DNA of 64,000 bases from contig NZ_JADWYM010000025.1 of the NCBI RefSeq assembly GCF_022414535.1, positions 43,226 through 107,225 of the forward strand. The letters run 5' to 3'. The first letter of the stretch is position 1; every line of letters starts with the position of its first letter. The position numbers and the translations under genes were made by a program. Source of the stretch: Streptomyces sp. MUM 2J (GTDB taxonomy: Bacteria > Actinomycetota > Actinomycetes > Streptomycetales > Streptomycetaceae). Below the pieces are notes generated by a model. The model saw nothing but the letters and a program-made list of their open reading frames with translations, searched no databases and had not been told where the DNA came from. This document shows, one piece after another, positions 9,544 through 18,126 of this stretch.

Positions 9544-10308
9544 ATGTCACGGAACATCCAGTCGCTCGAACGCGCGGCCGCGATGCTGCGCCTGCTCGCG
9601 GGCGGCGAACGACGGCTGGGCCTGTCGGACATCGCATCCTCCCTGGGCCTGGCCAAGGGCACCGCCCACGGCATCCTGCGCACCCTGCAACAGGAGGGCT
9701 TCGTCGAACAGGAGGAAGCCTCCGGCCGCTACCAGCTGGGCGCGGAGCTGCTGCGTCTGGGCACCACCTATCTCGACGTCCACGAGCTGCGGGCACGCGC
9801 CCTGGTGTGGACCGACGACCTGGCCCGCGCCAGCGGGGAGAGCGTCTATCTCGGCGTCCTGCACCAGCAGGGCGTCCTGATCGTGCACCACGTCTTCCGG
9901 CCCGACGACAGCCGGCAGGTGCTGGAGATCGGGGCCATGCAGCCACTGCACTCCACCGCCCTGGGCAAGGTCCTGTCCGCCTACGACCCCGTGGCGCACA
10001 GCGAGGCCCTGGAAGCCGACCGCAAGGCCTTCACCGACCGCACGGTGTGCGAGCTGGACGCCTTCGAGCACATCCTCGACATCACCCGCGCGCGCGGCTA
10101 CGCCGCCGACGTGGAGGAGACCTGGGACGGCGTCGCGTCCCTCGCCGCACCCATCCACGACCGCCGGCGGATGCCGGTGGGGGCCGTGGGCATCACCGGC
10201 GCGGTGGAGCGGGTGCGCCGTGACGAGGAGCTGAGGCCCGAGCTGATCGCGGCCGTGCGCGACTGCGCCCGCGCGGTGTCGCGCGATCTGGGCGCCGGGC
10301 GGTTCTGA
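9544..10308 (+). CDS. gylR: GylR, IclR-family repressor of the glycerol operon
   Basis: A 254-residue IclR-family regulator. The N-terminal winged helix-turn-helix spans about residues 1-65 (SLERAAAMLRLLAGGERRLG, then a recognition helix in GLAKGTAHGILR). A C-terminal effector-binding domain follows (about 75-250). The product length and position directly before glpF-glpK-glpD match S. coelicolor gylR, which mediates glycerol induction and catabolite repression. An upstream in-frame ATG at 9481 lies inside the operator palindrome and would add 21 unconserved residues, so the start at 9544 with an upstream GGAGG is preferred. Confidence 0.95.
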   Translation: MSRNIQSLERAAAMLRLLAGGERRLGLSDIASSLGLAKGTAHGILRTLQQEGFVEQEEASGRYQLGAELLRLGTTYLDVHELRARALVWTDDLARASGESVYLGVLHQQGVLIVHHVFRPDDSRQVLEIGAMQPLHSTALGKVLSAYDPVAHSEALEADRKAFTDRTVCELDAFEHILDITRARGYAADVEETWDGVASLAAPIHDRRRMPVGAVGITGAVERVRRDEELRPELIAAVRDCARAVSRDLGAGRF

Positions 10309-10336
10309 CCCCGCACGGGTCCACCGACGGAAGCGA

Positions 10337-10360
10337 CCGGGACACCGATCGGGGTCCCGG
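10337..10360 (+). terminator. Short hairpin after gylR
   Basis: Seven-bp arms (10337-10343 and 10354-10360) lie 29 nt past the gylR stop. This is a modest terminator. Some read-through from gylR into the glycerol genes is possible. Confidence 0.45.
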
Positions 10361-10547
10361 CTTTCGGCATACCCTGAAATCGGTCGAAAATTGACATGTA
10401 GGGCGAAGGTGCACACCTCGCCCTTGATCGCGGTCCGCGATCGATAGTGCACCGCGATCAATAACGATCGCATTTTCGATAACAGAACCCTTGACGCATG
10501 CGTAACGCCGGGGCAAGACTCCCGTCCATCGGTCGGCATTGTCGAAC
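10361..10547 (+). promoter_or_regulatory. Glycerol operon promoter region with operator-like repeats
   Basis: The 369-bp gap before glpF is locally AT-rich and dense in symmetry. It holds TTGACA at 10391-10396 and TTGACG at 10491-10496. Two inverted repeats share the GCGATC/GATCGC core: 10426-10442 (7-bp arms, 3-nt loop) and 10454-10471 (6-bp arms, 6-nt spacer). A GylR-like palindrome, GGTCGGCATTGTCGAAC, lies at 10531-10547. Two promoters, one glycerol-inducible, are known for the S. coelicolor gyl operon; which hexamers are used here is inference. Confidence 0.6.
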
Positions 10548-10677
10548 ACCTACCGGCAATACACGCTAGAGTGTGACAACGCCAAGGGCCGGTATCGCTC
10601 TCACCCCCGAGGGCGCCGGAAACCCGGTGGGACCCGGGATCCGGCTTCCCTGGCACGCAAGGACAAAGGAGTCGCGG

Positions 10678-11472
10678 GTGTCCAGCTCCGACATCTTCAT
10701 CGGCGAGACCATCGGTACCGCCATACTCATCCTGCTCGGCGGCGGCGTCTGCGCCGCCGTGACGCTGAAGGCCTCCAAGGCTCGTAACGCCGGCTGGGTC
10801 GCCATCGCCTTCGGGTGGGGCTTCGCCGTCATGACGGCCGTGTACGTCTCCGGCCCCCTCTCCGGCGCACACCTCAACCCGGCCGTCACCGTGGCCCTCG
10901 CCATCAAGGACGGCGACTGGACGAACGTGCCGACCTACATCGGCGGCCAGCTGCTCGGCGCCATGATCGGCGCGACGCTCGTCTGGATCGCCTACTACGG
11001 CCAGTTCCAGGCCCACCTGACCGACAAGGAGATCGTCGGCGGTCCGGGGGCACAGGCCACGGCGGCCAAGGCCGTCGAGGCGCAGGAGCAGGGCGCCGGC
11101 CCGGTTCTGGGCGTCTTCTCCACCGGTCCCGAGATCCGGAACGCGGTGCAGAACCTCGCCACCGAGATCATCGGCACCGTGGTGCTGGTCATCGCGGTCC
11201 TCACGCAGGGCCTGAACGACAAGGGCAACGGCCTGGGCGTCCTCGGCGGTCTGATCGTCGCGCTCGTGGTGGTCTCGATCGGTTTCTCGCTGGGTGGCCC
11301 CACCGGCTACGCCATCAACCCGGCCCGCGACCTCGGTCCGCGCATCGTGCACGCCCTTCTGCCACTGCCCAACAAGGGCGGCTCCGACTGGGGCTACGCC
11401 TGGGTCCCGGTGGTCGGTCCGCTGATCGGCGCCGCCATCGGGGCAGGCATCTACAACGTCGCATTTGCCTAA
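10678..11472 (+). CDS. glpF: Glycerol uptake facilitator (aquaglyceroporin, MIP family)
   Basis: A 264-residue six-helix membrane channel admitting glycerol. Both pore NPA motifs are present: HLNPAVT at about residue 64 and AINPARD at about 211. The region between helices 3 and 4 is extended and hydrophilic (about 110-150), as in other streptomycete homologues. The GTG at 10678 has AAAGGAG upstream. It is the first gene of the gyl operon, 67 nt ahead of glpK. Confidence 0.96.
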   Translation: MSSSDIFIGETIGTAILILLGGGVCAAVTLKASKARNAGWVAIAFGWGFAVMTAVYVSGPLSGAHLNPAVTVALAIKDGDWTNVPTYIGGQLLGAMIGATLVWIAYYGQFQAHLTDKEIVGGPGAQATAAKAVEAQEQGAGPVLGVFSTGPEIRNAVQNLATEIIGTVVLVIAVLTQGLNDKGNGLGVLGGLIVALVVVSIGFSLGGPTGYAINPARDLGPRIVHALLPLPNKGGSDWGYAWVPVVGPLIGAAIGAGIYNVAFA

Positions 11473-11539
11473 GAGCACCGCACTCGCAGCACGTGCCGTA
11501 CGTCATGCCCCATCCTCACGGAACCTCCAGGAGAACACA

Positions 11540-13075
11540 GTGACCGACGCCCACGCCGGCCCCTTCATCGCCGCCATCGACCAGGGCACCACCTCCAGCC
11601 GCTGCATCGTCTTCGACCGGGACGGCCGCATCGTCTCCGTCGACCAGAAGGAGCACGAGCAGATCTTCCCGAAGCCGGGCTGGGTCGAGCACAACGCCGA
11701 CGAGATCTGGACCAACGTCCAGGAGGTCGTCGCCGGAGCCGTCTCCAAGGCCGGCATCACCCGGGACGACATCAAGGCCATCGGCATCACCAACCAGCGC
11801 GAGACCACCGTCCTGTGGGACAGGAACACCGGTCGGCCCGTGCACAACGCCATCGTCTGGCAGGACACCCGCACCGACGCCCTCTGCCGCGAGCTGGGCC
11901 GCAACGTCGGCCAGGACCGCTTCCGCCGTGAGACCGGCCTGCCTCTGGCCTCCTACTTCGCCGGTCCCAAGGCCCGCTGGCTGCTGGACAACGTCGAGGG
12001 CCTGAAGGAGCGTGCCGAGGCCGGGGACATCCTCTTCGGCACCATGGACACCTGGGTCATCTGGAACCTGACGGGCGGTGTCGACGGCGGCAAGCACGTC
12101 ACCGACGTCACCAACGCCTCCCGCACCATGCTGATGAACCTCCACACCATGGAGTGGGACGACAAGATCTGCGAGTCCATCGGCGTGCCGCCGCAGATCC
12201 TGCCGGAGATCCGCTCCTCCGCCGAGGTGTACGGCGAGATCACGGGCGGCAAGCTGGGCGACCTGCTAGGCGGCATCCCGGTCGCCTCCGCGCTCGGTGA
12301 CCAGCAGGCTGCCCTGTTCGGCCAGACCTGCTTCTCCGAGGGCGAGACCAAGTCGACGTACGGCACCGGCACCTTCATGGTGATGAACACCGGTGACAAG
12401 ATCATCAACTCCTATGCCGGACTGCTGACCACCGTCGGCTACAAGATCGGTGAGCAGCCGACGGTCTACGCCCTGGAGGGCTCGATCGCCGTCACCGGCT
12501 CGCTGGTGCAGTGGATGCGGGACCAGATGGGCCTGATCTCCACCGCCGCGGAGATCGAGACGCTCGCGCTCTCGGTCGAGGACAACGGCGGCGCCTACTT
12601 CGTACCGGCCTTCTCCGGCCTGTTCGCCCCGCACTGGCGCTCCGACGCCCGCGGTGTGATCGCCGGCCTGACCCGGTACGTCACCAAGGCGCACCTCGCG
12701 CGTGCCGTCCTGGAGGCCACCGCCTGGCAGACCCGGGAGATCGCCGACGCCATGACGAAGGACTCCGGCGTCGAGCTGTCCACCCTCAAGGTCGACGGCG
12801 GCATGACCGCCAACAACCTGCTGATGCAGACGCTCTCCGACGTCCTGGACGCACCGGTGGTGCGCCCGATGGTCGCCGAGACGACCTGCCTCGGCGCCGC
12901 CTACGCCGCCGGCCTCGCCGTCGGCTTCTGGAACAACACCGACGACCTGCGCGCCAACTGGCGCCGGGCCGCCGAGTGGACCCCCCGCATGGACGCGGAG
13001 ACCCGCGACCGTGAGTACAAGAGCTGGCTCAAGGCCGTCGACCGGACCATGGGCTGGATCGCCGAGGAAGACTGA
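11540..13075 (+). CDS. glpK: Glycerol kinase
   Basis: A 511-residue FGGY-family kinase that makes sn-glycerol 3-phosphate from glycerol and ATP. The N-terminal phosphate-binding segment is IDQGTTSSRC, the FGGY signature region includes NAIVWQDTRT, and the C-terminal ATP-binding segment is KVDGGMTANNLLMQ. Length is normal for the family. The GTG start has CCAGGAGA upstream. It is the second gene of the operon, between glpF and glpD. Confidence 0.97.
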   Translation: MTDAHAGPFIAAIDQGTTSSRCIVFDRDGRIVSVDQKEHEQIFPKPGWVEHNADEIWTNVQEVVAGAVSKAGITRDDIKAIGITNQRETTVLWDRNTGRPVHNAIVWQDTRTDALCRELGRNVGQDRFRRETGLPLASYFAGPKARWLLDNVEGLKERAEAGDILFGTMDTWVIWNLTGGVDGGKHVTDVTNASRTMLMNLHTMEWDDKICESIGVPPQILPEIRSSAEVYGEITGGKLGDLLGGIPVASALGDQQAALFGQTCFSEGETKSTYGTGTFMVMNTGDKIINSYAGLLTTVGYKIGEQPTVYALEGSIAVTGSLVQWMRDQMGLISTAAEIETLALSVEDNGGAYFVPAFSGLFAPHWRSDARGVIAGLTRYVTKAHLARAVLEATAWQTREIADAMTKDSGVELSTLKVDGGMTANNLLMQTLSDVLDAPVVRPMVAETTCLGAAYAAGLAVGFWNNTDDLRANWRRAAEWTPRMDAETRDREYKSWLKAVDRTMGWIAEED

Positions 13076-13094
13076 CGAGGAGTTAGAACCCGAC

Positions 13095-14711
13095 ATGACC
13101 ACTCAGTCCACCCTGCAGTCCGTACCTGCCCTGGGGACGCGACCGTCCTCCGGCTCCCACCCGAGCCGCGCCGAGACCAGGGAGCAGCTCTCCAAGGCGT
13201 CGTACGACCTTCTCGTCATCGGCGGCGGCATCCTGGGCATCTCGACCGCCTGGCACGCCGCGCAGTCCGGCCTCAGGGTGGCACTGGTCGATGCCGGCGA
13301 CTTCGCCGGCGCCACCTCCTCCGCCTCCTCCAAGCTGCTCCACGGCGGTCTGCGCTACCTGCAGACCGGCGCGGTGAAGCTGGTGGCGGAGAACCACTTC
13401 GAGCGCCGTGCGGTCTCCCGTCAGGTGGCCCCCCACCTGGCGAACCCGCTCACCTTCTACCTCCCCGTGTACAAGGGGGGGCCGCACGGCGCGGCGAAGC
13501 TCGGGGCGGGCGTCTTCGCCTACTCCGCGCTCTCCGCGTTCGGTGACGGCGTGGGCCACCTGCTCTCGCCCGCCAAGGCGGCGCAGGACGTGCCCGAGCT
13601 GCGCACCGAGAACCTGAAGGCCGTCGCCGTGTACGGCGACGACCAGATGAACGACGCGCGCATGGCGCTGATGACGGTCCGCGCGGCCGTCGAGGCGGGC
13701 GCGGTCGTGCTCAACCACGCCGAGGTCACCGGGCTGCGCTTCACCAAGGGCCGGGTGACGGGCGCGGAGCTGCGCGACCGCCTCTCCGGCGAGGAGTTCG
13801 GCGTCACGGCCCGCCTGGTGCTGAACGCGACCGGCCCGTGGGTCGACCACCTGCGCCGGATGGAGGACGCCGGCGCGGCGCCGTCCATCCGGCTGTCGAA
13901 GGGGGCGCACCTGGTGCTGAAGCGGACCTCGCCGTGGAAGGCCGCGCTCGCCACCCCGATCGACAAGTACCGCATCACCTTCGCCCTCCCCTGGGAGGAC
14001 ATGCTGCTGCTGGGCACCACCGACGAGGAGTTCGAGGGCGACCCGGCGGACGTCGCGGTCAACGACAAGGACATATCCCAGATCCTGGACGAGGCCGCGT
14101 TCTCCGTCCGCGACCAGCAGCTCAGCCGCGACCTGATCACCTACGCCTTCGCCGGCCTGCGGGTGCTTCCGGGCGGCCCCGGCGACACCGCCAAGGCCAA
14201 GCGCGAGACGGTCGTCACCGAGGGCAAGGGCGGCATGCTCTCCGTCGCGGGTGGCAAGTGGACCACCTTCCGGCACATCGGCCGTACGGTGATGCAGAAA
14301 CTGGAGTCACTCCCGGGCCACCCCCTGGGCGACGACTTCGAGCCGATCTCGTCGCTGCCGAGGAAGCTGCCCCTGCCGGGTGTCGCCAACCCGCGCGCGG
14401 TGGCCCACCGTCTGCTGGTGGACCGCCCGGCGCCCGGGCCGCGGATGTCCGCGGACACCGCCCGGCACCTCGCCACGCACTACGGTTCGCTGGCCTTCGA
14501 CATCGCCCGGCTGGCCAACGAGAACCCGGAGCTGGGCGAGCGCATCCACCCGGACGCCCCCGAGATCTGGGCCCAGGTCGTCTACGCCCGGGACCACGAG
14601 TGGGCCGAGACGGCGGATGACGTACTGCGCCGCCGGACGACGCTGACGATCCGGGGCCTGGCCACGGACGAGGTCCGGACGAAGGTCCGGGGACTGCTCG
14701 ACCAGAAGTAG
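13095..14711 (+). CDS. glpD: Aerobic glycerol-3-phosphate dehydrogenase (FAD)
   Basis: A 538-residue FAD-dependent dehydrogenase oxidising glycerol 3-phosphate to dihydroxyacetone phosphate and passing electrons to the quinone pool. The FAD Rossmann motif is DLLVIGGGILGIST at about residues 41-54, followed by SSASSKLLHGGLRYLQ typical of GlpD. The C-terminal alpha-helical domain is present. It starts 19 nt after the glpK stop, and a strong terminator closes the operon. Confidence 0.96.
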   Translation: MTTQSTLQSVPALGTRPSSGSHPSRAETREQLSKASYDLLVIGGGILGISTAWHAAQSGLRVALVDAGDFAGATSSASSKLLHGGLRYLQTGAVKLVAENHFERRAVSRQVAPHLANPLTFYLPVYKGGPHGAAKLGAGVFAYSALSAFGDGVGHLLSPAKAAQDVPELRTENLKAVAVYGDDQMNDARMALMTVRAAVEAGAVVLNHAEVTGLRFTKGRVTGAELRDRLSGEEFGVTARLVLNATGPWVDHLRRMEDAGAAPSIRLSKGAHLVLKRTSPWKAALATPIDKYRITFALPWEDMLLLGTTDEEFEGDPADVAVNDKDISQILDEAAFSVRDQQLSRDLITYAFAGLRVLPGGPGDTAKAKRETVVTEGKGGMLSVAGGKWTTFRHIGRTVMQKLESLPGHPLGDDFEPISSLPRKLPLPGVANPRAVAHRLLVDRPAPGPRMSADTARHLATHYGSLAFDIARLANENPELGERIHPDAPEIWAQVVYARDHEWAETADDVLRRRTTLTIRGLATDEVRTKVRGLLDQK

Positions 14712-14723
14712 CCCGCCATGGTC

Positions 14724-14764
14724 CGGAAGGGGCGGCTCCAGCGCCGACGGAGCCGCCCCTTCCG
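14724..14764 (+). terminator. Glycerol operon terminator
   Basis: Perfect 16-bp arms at 14724-14739 and 14749-14764 with a 9-nt loop, 13 nt past the glpD stop. Confidence 0.9.
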
Positions 14765-14900
14765 CCTGTCCGGCCGCTCATGCCCGCACGGCCCCCGCCG
14801 CGGTGCGGCAACGACGACCTGCGCGGACCCGCGCGGACCCGTCCGCCCCGCCGGCCGCGTGCGCCGTGCGGGGGCAGTCAGGGCCGGGACGTCCGGCGGG

Positions 14901-14944
14901 GTGTTCCGATATGGCGAACGGGGCAGTGATCCGTTCACTCCCCC
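14901..14944 (+). promoter_or_regulatory. Two operator-like palindromes upstream of parJ, one resembling the GylR site
   Basis: Positions 14901-14920 match the gylR operator region (9471-9490) at 16 of 20 bases and keep the GTTC-N9-GAAC arms. Directly after it, 14920-14944 forms another inverted repeat (GGGGcAGTGA / TCACTcCCC). The rest of the 314-bp gap between glpD and parJ shows nothing else recognisable. Confidence 0.4.
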
Positions 14945-15025
14945 GTGCAAGGGGGCTGCGGGCCCGCCCTGCGCACGCCGTAAGGTTGGGTGGTCAAGCG
15001 AGGGCACGTCGGAAGGAGGCACTGG

Positions 15026-16012
15026 GTGATCGAGCTCGAGGGGGTTCCCGAGCTGATCGACCCGGTCATGGTGGCCGCGTTCGAGGGCTGGAACGATGCC
15101 GGCGACGCCGCCTCCACCGCGGTCGCGCATCTGGAACGTGAGTGGAAGGGCGAGGTGTTCGCGGCGCTGGACGCCGAGGACTACTACGACTTCCAGGTGA
15201 ACCGCCCCACGGTGTGGATGGACGGCGGCGTCCGCAAGATCACCTGGCCGACCACCCGCCTGTCGGTGGTGCGGGTCGGCGGCGACAAGCCGCGGGACCT
15301 GGTGCTGGTCCGCGGCATCGAACCCTCCATGCGCTGGCGTTCGTTCTGCAACGAGCTGCTGGGCTTCGCACACGAGCTGGGCGTGGAACTCGTGGTCGTC
15401 CTCGGCGCTCTGCTCGGCGACACCCCGCACACGCGCCCGGTCCCGATCAGCGGGACCACCTCCGATCCGGACCTGGCACGGCGCATGGACCTGGAGGAGA
15501 CCAAGTACGAGGGGCCCACGGGCATCGTCGGCGTCCTCCAGGAGGCGTGCACGCACGCGGGCGTCCCGGCGGTGTCGCTGTGGGCGGCCGTGCCGCACTA
15601 CGTGTCGCAGCCGCCGAACCCGAAGGCCACCCTGGCCCTCCTCAACCGGCTGGAGGACCTGATCGGCGTGCGCATCCCGCTGGGCGAGCTGCCCGAGGAC
15701 GCGCGCGCCTGGCAGGTGGGCGTGGACCAGCTGGCGGCGGAGGACAGCGAGGTCGCCGAGTACGTCCAGACACTGGAAGAGGCCCGGGACACCGCGGAGC
15801 TGCCGGAGGCGTCGGGCGAGGCGATCGCCCGCGAGTTCGAGCGCTACCTGCGGCGCCGGGACGGCGGCGGCCCGCCCGGCGGCCACGCCACGGCGGACGG
15901 CGAGGGCCCGTCGTACCTGCGGGACAGCTCCAGCGAGCGGACCCGGCCGCCGAAGCCGCCGCGGACGGAGCCGGAGCAGGACAAGGGCGACGAGGACTCC
16001 GCGGAGGACTGA
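15026..16012 (+). CDS. parJ: PAC2-family protein, ParJ-like regulator of ParA
   Basis: A 328-residue PAC2 (proteasome assembly chaperone 2-like) protein. The family core runs about residues 1-265 (IDPVMVAAFEGWNDAGDAAS at the start). A proline- and charge-rich tail follows. Position between glpD and mshC matches SCO1662 of S. coelicolor, named ParJ for its interaction with ParA, where it affects ParA polymerisation and chromosome segregation in sporulation. The GTG at 15026 is preceded by GGAAGGAGG; an upstream frame extension lacks a comparable site. Assignment to ParJ rests on family and synteny, not on alignment. Confidence 0.85.
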   Translation: MIELEGVPELIDPVMVAAFEGWNDAGDAASTAVAHLEREWKGEVFAALDAEDYYDFQVNRPTVWMDGGVRKITWPTTRLSVVRVGGDKPRDLVLVRGIEPSMRWRSFCNELLGFAHELGVELVVVLGALLGDTPHTRPVPISGTTSDPDLARRMDLEETKYEGPTGIVGVLQEACTHAGVPAVSLWAAVPHYVSQPPNPKATLALLNRLEDLIGVRIPLGELPEDARAWQVGVDQLAAEDSEVAEYVQTLEEARDTAELPEASGEAIAREFERYLRRRDGGGPPGGHATADGEGPSYLRDSSSERTRPPKPPRTEPEQDKGDEDSAED

Positions 16013-16059
16013 GCCCCCGGACGGCACCCGGTCCGCGGGCCGGTGCCAGGGGCGGGCGG

Positions 16060-16082
16060 GGGGCGGTGCGGCGCACCGCCCC
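16060..16082 (+). terminator. parJ terminator
   Basis: Perfect 10-bp arms (16060-16069 and 16073-16082) around a 3-nt loop, 48 nt past the parJ stop. Confidence 0.75.
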
Positions 16083-16364
16083 TCTGCCGTGCCGTCACCC
16101 CCCGTACCCCACGACGTCGTGCCCGCGGGCACCGGGGCGGCGTGCCCTTCCTCCACCGGGCTGTCGGGGCATCGGGGTCCGGCCGGATACCGGCGTGACA
16201 TCTGTTTCCAGACGAATTGCACCCGTTACCCAATTCAACCTGCCCCAAACAAAGTTGGTGCGAACACGGTCTGGACGGACCGCCGCGCGCGTGCTTGGTT
16301 GTCCCCCGAAGGCGCGCCGCACGACCCCTCATGGCATCCGCACGGACCGAAGGGAGCGGCACAG
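16083..16364 (+). promoter_or_regulatory. Promoter region of the S8 peptidase-Gln-rich protein pair
   Basis: After the parJ terminator this leader is locally AT-richer. It contains an inverted repeat GAATTG-N11-CAATTC (16214-16219 and 16231-16236), the most operator-like sequence in the gap. No clear sigma-70-type promoter pair could be fixed. Confidence 0.4.
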
Positions 16365-18080
16365 ATGACCGACCAGGCAGAGCCGGCGCAGGGCCCCGGG
16401 GCGTTGGGGCCGGGGCCCGACGGAGCGGGATTCACCTATCGAGGAGCCGAGCAGGAGCTGATCGTCGTCGCCCGCCCGGAAGCCCGGCTGCGTGCACGAG
16501 CCGACGGCGTCCGCTCCGCGTCGGGCGCCGACGTGACCTCCCTCACGATGTTCCTCAGCGACGAACAGCTCACGCTGGAGCCGCTGTTCGGCAGCGAGGA
16601 TCGCCTGGCCCAGGCCGCCGCACCCGCGCCGGACGCGCCCGACCTCGCCCTGTTCTACCGGGTGCGCGGCGGGGAGAGCCGCGCCCGCGAGCTGCGCGCC
16701 CGGATCGCCGCGCTGCCGGGCATCGACACCGCCTACGTCAAGCCGGGTGCCGTGCCGGCCTCCCTGGGGCAGGGCGAGCGGCAGGAGGAGAAGGCGCCGC
16801 TCACCCCCGACTTCAGCGGCCGTCAGGGTTATCTGCACCCCGCCCCGGAGGGTGTCGGCGCGCTGTGGGCCTGGCAGCGGCACGGCGGAGCGGGCCAGGA
16901 CGTGACGGTGATCGTCGTGGAGGGTGCCTGGCAGCTCGGGCACGAAGACCTCGCCGCCAAGCTGGCGGGCGTGGTCGTCGGGACTCCGCTGGACGACCTG
17001 GCCTGGCGCAACCACGGCACGTCGGTCCTGGGCGTCGTGGCCGGTGACCGGGGCGAGTTGGGCGTGACCGGTATTGCGCCTGACGCGGTGACCGCCGCGG
17101 CCTCCGTCCGGGGCATCGGCTCCGCCGCGGCGATCCACGCGGCGGCCGAACGGCTCGGCCCGGGTGACATCGTCCTCGTCGAACTGCACCGGCCGGGGCC
17201 GCGGTTCGAGTACGCCGAGCGTGACGACCAGCGCGGCTGCCTGCCGCTCGAGTGGTGGCCGGACGACTTCGCGGCCGTGCGGTACGCCACCGCCAAGGGC
17301 GTCCTGGTCGTGGCCGCCGCCGGCAACGGCGCCGAGTCGCTCGACGACGCGCTCTACGAGCGCCGCCCCGACGACTTCCCCGGCTGGTGGCGCAATCCGT
17401 TCAACCCGTCCAACGCCTCCTCCGGTGCCGTACTGGTCGGCGCGGGCGCACCGCCGCCCGGCACGCACGGCCGTGACCACGGCCCGGACCGCTCGCGGCT
17501 GGCGTTCTCCAACCACGGCGCGCGCGTGGACGCGCAGGGCTGGGGGCACGAGGTGACGACCACCGGCGGCTTCTGGGACCGGCCCGGCGACCTGCAGGGC
17601 GGGCCCGAGGAGATCACCTGGTACACCGACGCCTTCTCCGGGACTTCCGCCGCCGCGCCGGTGGTGGCGGGCGCGCTGGCCGGGCTCCAGGGCGTGCTCA
17701 GGGCAGCCGGCCGCCCGGTCATGTCCCCGGAGGACGCGCGCAGGGTGCTGCGGGCCACGGGTTCCCCGCAGCAGGACGCGCCGGGCCGGCCCGCCTCCCA
17801 GCGGATCGGCAACCGGCCCGACATCAGGGCGGCGGTCACCCACCTGCTGCCGCAGGCGGTCGACTCCGGCCGGGCCGAGCGGTACTGGGACGAACTGCTG
17901 CCCTACCCGCCCGAGCTCCCGCCCCGGCTCCGGCTGTTCGTGGCCGGCGCCTGGCGCACCCTGGACCACCCGTCCCCCGAAGTCCGCCAGGCGGTCCACA
18001 CCGCCTTCGCGGGGGGACGGCCCGACGTCCGCGTCTGGTTCGCGGACGAAGAGATCGTCGGCCTCGTCGTCGTGGGCTGA
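16365..18080 (+). CDS. Subtilisin-like (S8) serine peptidase without signal peptide, Asp-to-Glu at the triad
   Basis: A 571-residue S8-fold protein with no signal sequence, so probably cytoplasmic. Residues 1-155 are a non-catalytic N-terminal region. The peptidase domain runs about 160-500. Motifs seen: H217 in WRNHGTSVLGVV, the oxyanion-side Asn in AAAGNGAE, and S428 in FSGTSAAAP. At the usual aspartate position the sequence is VIVVEGAW, placing E186 31 residues before the His. The last 48 residues (524-571) resemble the C-terminus of the Gln-rich protein encoded next. The ATG follows GAAGGGAG. It could be an active protease with altered chemistry or a regulated or inactive one. Confidence 0.85.
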   Translation: MTDQAEPAQGPGALGPGPDGAGFTYRGAEQELIVVARPEARLRARADGVRSASGADVTSLTMFLSDEQLTLEPLFGSEDRLAQAAAPAPDAPDLALFYRVRGGESRARELRARIAALPGIDTAYVKPGAVPASLGQGERQEEKAPLTPDFSGRQGYLHPAPEGVGALWAWQRHGGAGQDVTVIVVEGAWQLGHEDLAAKLAGVVVGTPLDDLAWRNHGTSVLGVVAGDRGELGVTGIAPDAVTAAASVRGIGSAAAIHAAAERLGPGDIVLVELHRPGPRFEYAERDDQRGCLPLEWWPDDFAAVRYATAKGVLVVAAAGNGAESLDDALYERRPDDFPGWWRNPFNPSNASSGAVLVGAGAPPPGTHGRDHGPDRSRLAFSNHGARVDAQGWGHEVTTTGGFWDRPGDLQGGPEEITWYTDAFSGTSAAAPVVAGALAGLQGVLRAAGRPVMSPEDARRVLRATGSPQQDAPGRPASQRIGNRPDIRAAVTHLLPQAVDSGRAERYWDELLPYPPELPPRLRLFVAGAWRTLDHPSPEVRQAVHTAFAGGRPDVRVWFADEEIVGLVVVG

Positions 18081-18126
18081 CGCACCATCGCAAGGACCCA
18101 TCACGTCAACGGAAGGTGGCATCGAC

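Noticed and set aside
5700..10223. About 1500-codon plus-strand open frame opposite metH
   Set aside because: Antisense shadow typical of high-GC genes; metH on the other strand has complete domains and a good start.
14712..15025. Small gene between glpD and parJ
   Set aside because: Short frames exist but lack a start site and codon pattern; the stretch looks regulatory.
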